Positions 40,979-44,113 of a stretch of 44,113 nucleotides of DNA are shown one piece after another. Source of the DNA: Rhodococcus maanshanensis NBRC 100610 (GTDB taxonomy: Bacteria > Actinomycetota > Actinomycetes > Mycobacteriales > Mycobacteriaceae); the NCBI RefSeq assembly GCF_001894865.1, contig NZ_BCXA01000055.1, positions 1 through 44,113 of the forward strand, written 5' to 3'. Under the pieces are notes generated by a model. It was given only the letters and a program-made list of their open reading frames with translations, searched no databases and was not told where the DNA came from. Each line of letters begins with the position of its first letter. Within the stretch, counting starts at the first letter, position 1. The translations under genes and the position numbers were made by a program.

Positions 40979-43848
40979 CGCTCGGCCTCGGCCACCAAGG
41001 CCGAGGCCCGCGCGCGGGTGAGGGTGCGCCCGCGCGCGATGCCGGCCTCGAGGCGGTCGGCCGGGATCTCCGCCCGGAGCTCGCGGTCGTAGCGGGCGAG
41101 GTCGACCGGGTCCATGGCCTGTGGGTCGTATCCCATCAGCGCGCCCTGCCTGGACACGAAGCCGGTCAGCTCGGCCGCGGTGTCGTGGTCCCCGCGCCGG
41201 AACAGCGCGTAGGCGAGCGTGGCCAGCGCCACCAGCCAGGAGGTGAGGTCGCCGTTGGACTCGCAGACCCGCACCATCCGGACCAGTTTGCCTTCGGCCT
41301 GCCCGCCCCATTTTCCCTGTGCGATATCGGTTTTGGCGTTGATCCACAGCGAGGATCCCTCGCACCACCCGTAGCCGTTCTCGGCGGCGACCCGCACCGC
41401 CTCGTCCAGGTACCTGCCTGCGCTCTCGAAATCACCGCCGCGAAAGTCGGCGGTGCCCAGACACATCAACGCCTCCGCGTGGGTGAACGGCTCGTCGGTG
41501 CGTAGCGCGCGGGCCAGTGCGTGCCCGGCGTGCTCGCGGGCCTGCTCGACGAGCCCGGACCCGGCCTCGAAGAAGGCGAGGATGAGTGCGGCTTCCGTCC
41601 TCGCGACGTCGTCGTCGGTGCGGGTGTGAAGCTCGGCCAGGTAGCCGAAGGCCTCGAGCAGGCCGGCCATGTCTCCCGCCAGATAGCGGATCAGCGTCAC
41701 CCCTGAGACGGCGCGCACCCGGGTCGGGCTGAGACGCTCGCCTTGGATGGGGCAATCGCGGTGCCGCAGTGCCTGATCGAGGTAGCTCAACGCCTCGGCC
41801 ACATGACCGCTCCGGTACCAGTACCAGTACACCCCGCCCGCGATCCGGAAGTAGGTCTCGTCGTCGTGCAGGCAGGCCTCCAGTGCCGCGCGCACGTTTG
41901 CGATCTCCAGGTCGAGCCGACGCATCCAATCGGTGCTCTGCGGACCGCGCAGCCCGTAGTGGGCGCCGTCGGCCATCTCGCAGACCCAGCGGGTGTGCCG
42001 CTCGCGCACCGCGGCGGTGAGTTCGGGCTGCCGGACCAGGGCGGCGTAGCGCCGGAGGGTCTCGAGCATCCGATACCGGCGGGGGTCACCGCCGACGACG
42101 ATGATCAGCGACTTGTCGACCAGTGAGCCGAGGTCGGTGAGCAGGTCGGGGGAGTCGGTGATCGCCCTTGCGCCGTCCAGGTCGAAGCCGCCGCTGAAGA
42201 TCGCAAGGGACTGGAACAGCTCTTGTTCCGACGGCGACAGCGAGTGGTACGACCAGTCGACCGCCGCCTGCATCGTGGCGTGCCGTGCGTTGGTCCGTGA
42301 GCCCCCACGAAGCACCGCGAACCGGTCGTCGATGTTCGCGATCAGCTGCCGCACGGACAGGGTGCGGCACTGGGCCGCGGCCAACTCGATGGCGAGCGGC
42401 ATGCCGTCGAGTTCGGTGCAGAGGGTCGAGATCAGCTCGTGCTCGGCGTCATCGGGTTCGAAGCCACGGGACTGGGCGGATGCCCGCTGGACGAACAGTG
42501 ATACCGCTTCGCCCCCGCGGCCCTCGGACAGCGGCGGCACCTCGTAGACGAATTCGCCTGCGGCCCCGAGCGCCTCACGGCTGGTGGTGAGGATCCGGAC
42601 GCGGGGACAGGTGGACAGCACGGTGTCGACGAAGTCCGCCACCGGTGTGAGTACCTGCTCGCAGTTGTCGAGCACGAGCAGGAGTTCGCGATCGCGGAAC
42701 ACGGCCGCGAGTGGATCGGATCCGCCCGAGATCGTCACGCCCATCGCGGTCGCGATGGCGTCGGTGACATGGGACTTCTCGCGGGCACCCGCGAGTTCCA
42801 CGAGCCAGGGCCCGTCGGCGTCCTCGCGCCTGCGCGCGGTCTCGAGCGCCAGCCGGGTCTTCCCCATGCCGCCCGCACCGGTGAGCGTGACGAGGCGGTG
42901 CGTGCGGATCAGCGTGGCGAGTTCGGTGAGCTGGGGTGCCCGCCCCACCAGCGGGGAGAGGGTGAGAGGGATGTTGTGCGCGAACGGATCCGGCGCCGCA
43001 GGCGGGGCCGGCGGTTGGGCCGCGGCAGGGGCCTTCGGTGCGGGGGTCAGGGCGACGTCGTGGTCGAGGATCGCGGCCTGCAGTGTCAGCAGGCTGGGGC
43101 GCGGGTCGGTCCCGAGCTCGTCGGCGAGCGTTTCCCGAGCCCGGCGCAGCGCGTCGAGCGCCTCGCCGGGACGTCCGGCGAGATAGTGCGCGCGGGCCAG
43201 TAGTTCCCACGACCGCTCCCGGAGCGGGTGCCGACGGGTGAATGCGTCCAGCCGGGCCGCCGCGGACCCGTACTCGCCCAGCGCGAGTGCGGCCTCCATC
43301 CGATCCTCCACCGCGTCGAGTCGGAGCGCGTCGAGCCGGTTCGCCTCGACGGACACGGCTTCGGAGTCGGTGACGTCCGCATACGCGCCGCCGCACCAGT
43401 GATCCAGTGCGGCGTCGAGGGTTTCGGCTGCCGACGTGGCGTCGCCCTCGACGAGATGTGTCCTGCCTGCTCGTGCCAGCGTGGTGAACTGCTGCCAGTC
43501 CGTGGCATCGAGTTCGAGCGCGTACCCGTTGCCGCGCCGGGTCAGCACCCGCGAACGCGACCCGGGGCGGTGGGGATCGAGCACCCGGCGGATCCGCGCG
43601 ACATAGCCCTGAAGGGTGACCTTGGCGCTCGGCGGCGGTTCGGCACCCCACAGGTCGTCGATCAGGGCGTCGTCGGAAACCGACTCGCCTGCCGCGATCG
43701 CCAGCCGCGACAGCAACGCCCGCGGCACCGGACCGCCGATCGAGACGTCCTCATCGCCGACGAGCACCCGCACCGGGCCGAGAACCTGCAGGTACACGGA
43801 TGTCGGAGGCGGCGTGGCTGCGGTCGGTTCGAGCATGCCGATCAGCAT
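40972..43848 (-). CDS. SARP/AfsR-type transcriptional regulator with NTPase and TPR domains
   Basis: 958 residues from ATG 43848 (ATG 43836 gives 954). Domains in order: OmpR-like winged helix (about 18-115, VYLQVLGPVRVLVGDEDVSI to TRRGNGYALEL), BTAD domain (about 120-265), a Pro/Ala linker, an NB-ARC/STAND NTPase (Walker A LTGAGGMGKTRLALE near 320, Walker B LLLVLDNCEQ near 390, LSTCPRVRILTTSREALG, GMPLAIELAAAQCRTLS) and TPR-like helical repeats to the end. Large SARPs of this kind, like AfsR, activate secondary-metabolite or antibiotic clusters. It diverges from a gene for a double-glycine leader peptide, with phased heptamer repeats between, so that locus is its probable target. No Shine-Dalgarno is seen at either ATG, so translation may be leaderless. 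Confidence 0.92.
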   Translation of the reverse strand: MLIGMLEPTAATPPPTSVYLQVLGPVRVLVGDEDVSIGGPVPRALLSRLAIAAGESVSDDALIDDLWGAEPPPSAKVTLQGYVARIRRVLDPHRPGSRSRVLTRRGNGYALELDATDWQQFTTLARAGRTHLVEGDATSAAETLDAALDHWCGGAYADVTDSEAVSVEANRLDALRLDAVEDRMEAALALGEYGSAAARLDAFTRRHPLRERSWELLARAHYLAGRPGEALDALRRARETLADELGTDPRPSLLTLQAAILDHDVALTPAPKAPAAAQPPAPPAAPDPFAHNIPLTLSPLVGRAPQLTELATLIRTHRLVTLTGAGGMGKTRLALETARRREDADGPWLVELAGAREKSHVTDAIATAMGVTISGGSDPLAAVFRDRELLLVLDNCEQVLTPVADFVDTVLSTCPRVRILTTSREALGAAGEFVYEVPPLSEGRGGEAVSLFVQRASAQSRGFEPDDAEHELISTLCTELDGMPLAIELAAAQCRTLSVRQLIANIDDRFAVLRGGSRTNARHATMQAAVDWSYHSLSPSEQELFQSLAIFSGGFDLDGARAITDSPDLLTDLGSLVDKSLIIVVGGDPRRYRMLETLRRYAALVRQPELTAAVRERHTRWVCEMADGAHYGLRGPQSTDWMRRLDLEIANVRAALEACLHDDETYFRIAGGVYWYWYRSGHVAEALSYLDQALRHRDCPIQGERLSPTRVRAVSGVTLIRYLAGDMAGLLEAFGYLAELHTRTDDDVARTEAALILAFFEAGSGLVEQAREHAGHALARALRTDEPFTHAEALMCLGTADFRGGDFESAGRYLDEAVRVAAENGYGWCEGSSLWINAKTDIAQGKWGGQAEGKLVRMVRVCESNGDLTSWLVALATLAYALFRRGDHDTAAELTGFVSRQGALMGYDPQAMDPVDLARYDRELRAEIPADRLEAGIARGRTLTRARASALVAEAERQ
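40985..41007. terminator. Bidirectional hairpin at convergent gene ends
   Basis: GCCTCGGCC (40985-40993) and GGCCGAGGC (40999-41007) pair perfectly over 9 bp with a 5-nt loop, 7 bp after the DEAD-box stop. On the other strand it is inside the last codons of the SARP gene. Confidence 0.6.
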
Positions 43849-43859
43849 AGGGGGCGCGT

Positions 43860-43888
43860 TTGCCAGCGACTTACCAGTGCGTTGCCGG
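43860..43888. promoter_or_regulatory. Direct heptamer repeats, candidate SARP operator
   Basis: TTGCCAG (43860-43866), TTACCAG (43871-43877) and TTGCCGG (43882-43888) are direct repeats exactly 11 bp apart, one helical turn. Two looser copies follow (CTGCCAA at 43903, CTGCCCG at 43923). Direct heptamers in 11-bp steps are the recognised binding pattern of SARP regulators (ActII-ORF4, DnrI, AfsR). They lie between the SARP gene and the leader-peptide gene. No clear -10 element can be assigned. Confidence 0.7.
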
Positions 43889-43980
43889 TGCCGTTCAGCG
43901 CACTGCCAACCGCTTTCCACCGCTGCCCGGCACTGTCTGTGGTGTCGGACGGACCGACGCTTTCACTGAAGGAGAGACAG

Positions 43981-44113
43981 ATGCGCAACACCACCATCAA
44001 CGAGATCCCCGCGGCCGGCGCCGAGCTCAACGAGGCGCAGCTCGCGGCCGTCTCCGGCGGTATGCGTGACCGCGGCCGCTCCAGCAAGGTCATCGACGTG
44101 GTCGACGGCTGGA
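43981..44113 (+). CDS. Double-glycine leader peptide, RiPP/bacteriocin-like precursor (3' end outside window)
   Basis: ATG at 43981 with AAGGAGAG 5 nt upstream. The visible 44 residues start MRNTTINEIPAAGAELNEAQ and continue LAAVSGG. The stretch ELNEAQLAAVSGG is a classic double-glycine leader, with hydrophobic residues at -4, -7 and -12 relative to the GG cut. After it come MRDRGRSSKVIDVVDGW and the window edge. Such leaders are cleaved by C39-peptidase ABC transporters or related maturation systems; the core's modification, if any, cannot be seen. Its own operator region and the divergent SARP regulator suggest a regulated peptide product. Confidence 0.65.
   Translation, partial: MRNTTINEIPAAGAELNEAQLAAVSGGMRDRGRSSKVIDVVDGW

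Noticed and set aside
39068-41368. Open frame of more than 700 codons on the minus strand antisense to the DEAD-box helicase
   Set aside because: High GC keeps antisense frames open. The translation is low-complexity Arg/Gly/Asp-rich with no motif, while the plus strand has all helicase motifs. The same applies to other long antisense frames, for example 15019-16842 (-) against the DHA2 pump and 11870-13846 (+) against the GST/GNAT genes.

Overview
The window is high-GC DNA (roughly 70%) from an actinobacterium of the order Mycobacteriales, most likely the Nocardia/Rhodococcus group. The evidence is a FadD15-type acyl-CoA ligase, an EspG-like ESX chaperone, an F420-type LLM oxidoreductase, a mycothiol-dependent DinB-fold enzyme, a DUF222/HNH (13E12-type) protein with a LexA-like box, and frequent GTG starts with ATGA gene overlaps. 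The genus is an inference. Almost all DNA is coding; no tRNA, rRNA or CRISPR array was seen.

Layout. 1-6.1 kb: 3' truncated ABC exporter, a 166-bp MITE-like element with near-perfect terminal inverted repeats sitting on the stop codon of an ABC-2 permease, its ATPase partner, an LLM oxidoreductase and a divergent YbfB-type MFS transporter. 6.1-10.5 kb: DUF222/HNH protein, a lower-GC island of about 400 bp with two possible tiny ORFs, flanked by ~87% identical copies of the 3' end and terminator hairpin of the neighbouring DUF305 gene, then DUF305 lipoprotein, DUF6153 protein and an EcsC-like protein. 10.6-19.5 kb: AraC regulator + VOC protein, a glutathionyl-hydroquinone-reductase-like protein, GNAT and PAP2 genes with a long overlap, PadR + DHA2 efflux operon, two crotonases and a DUF1254 lipoprotein. 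19.5-25.1 kb: adenine deaminase, thiolase, and a divergent lactone oxidase / TetR / PLP amino-acid deaminase-aldolase group sharing a GGAC-N4-GTCC operator. 25.1-33.1 kb: RecB-nuclease/Dna2-like helicase, a reduced family-5 uracil-DNA-glycosylase-like protein whose start codon overlaps that of a divergent sirtuin, a DUF6636-like lipoprotein, a small alpha/beta hydrolase + mycothiol enzyme pair, an orphan EspG and a 33-residue small protein. 33.1-41 kb: FadD15, phosphoribosyltransferase, nitrilase-family amidase, TrpB2, a PadR + GyrI-like sensor pair with a 20-bp palindromic operator, and a DEAD-box RNA helicase.

41-44.1 kb is the most interesting part: a large SARP/AfsR-type regulator (winged helix, BTAD, NTPase, TPR) diverges from the beginning of a gene for a peptide with a double-glycine leader, cut by the window edge. 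Between them are 11-bp-phased direct heptamer repeats typical of SARP operators. This looks like the edge of a ribosomally made peptide (RiPP/bacteriocin-like) locus under SARP control. Start codons, operators and small ORFs were chosen by eye; functions rest on recognised motifs, not on database searches.
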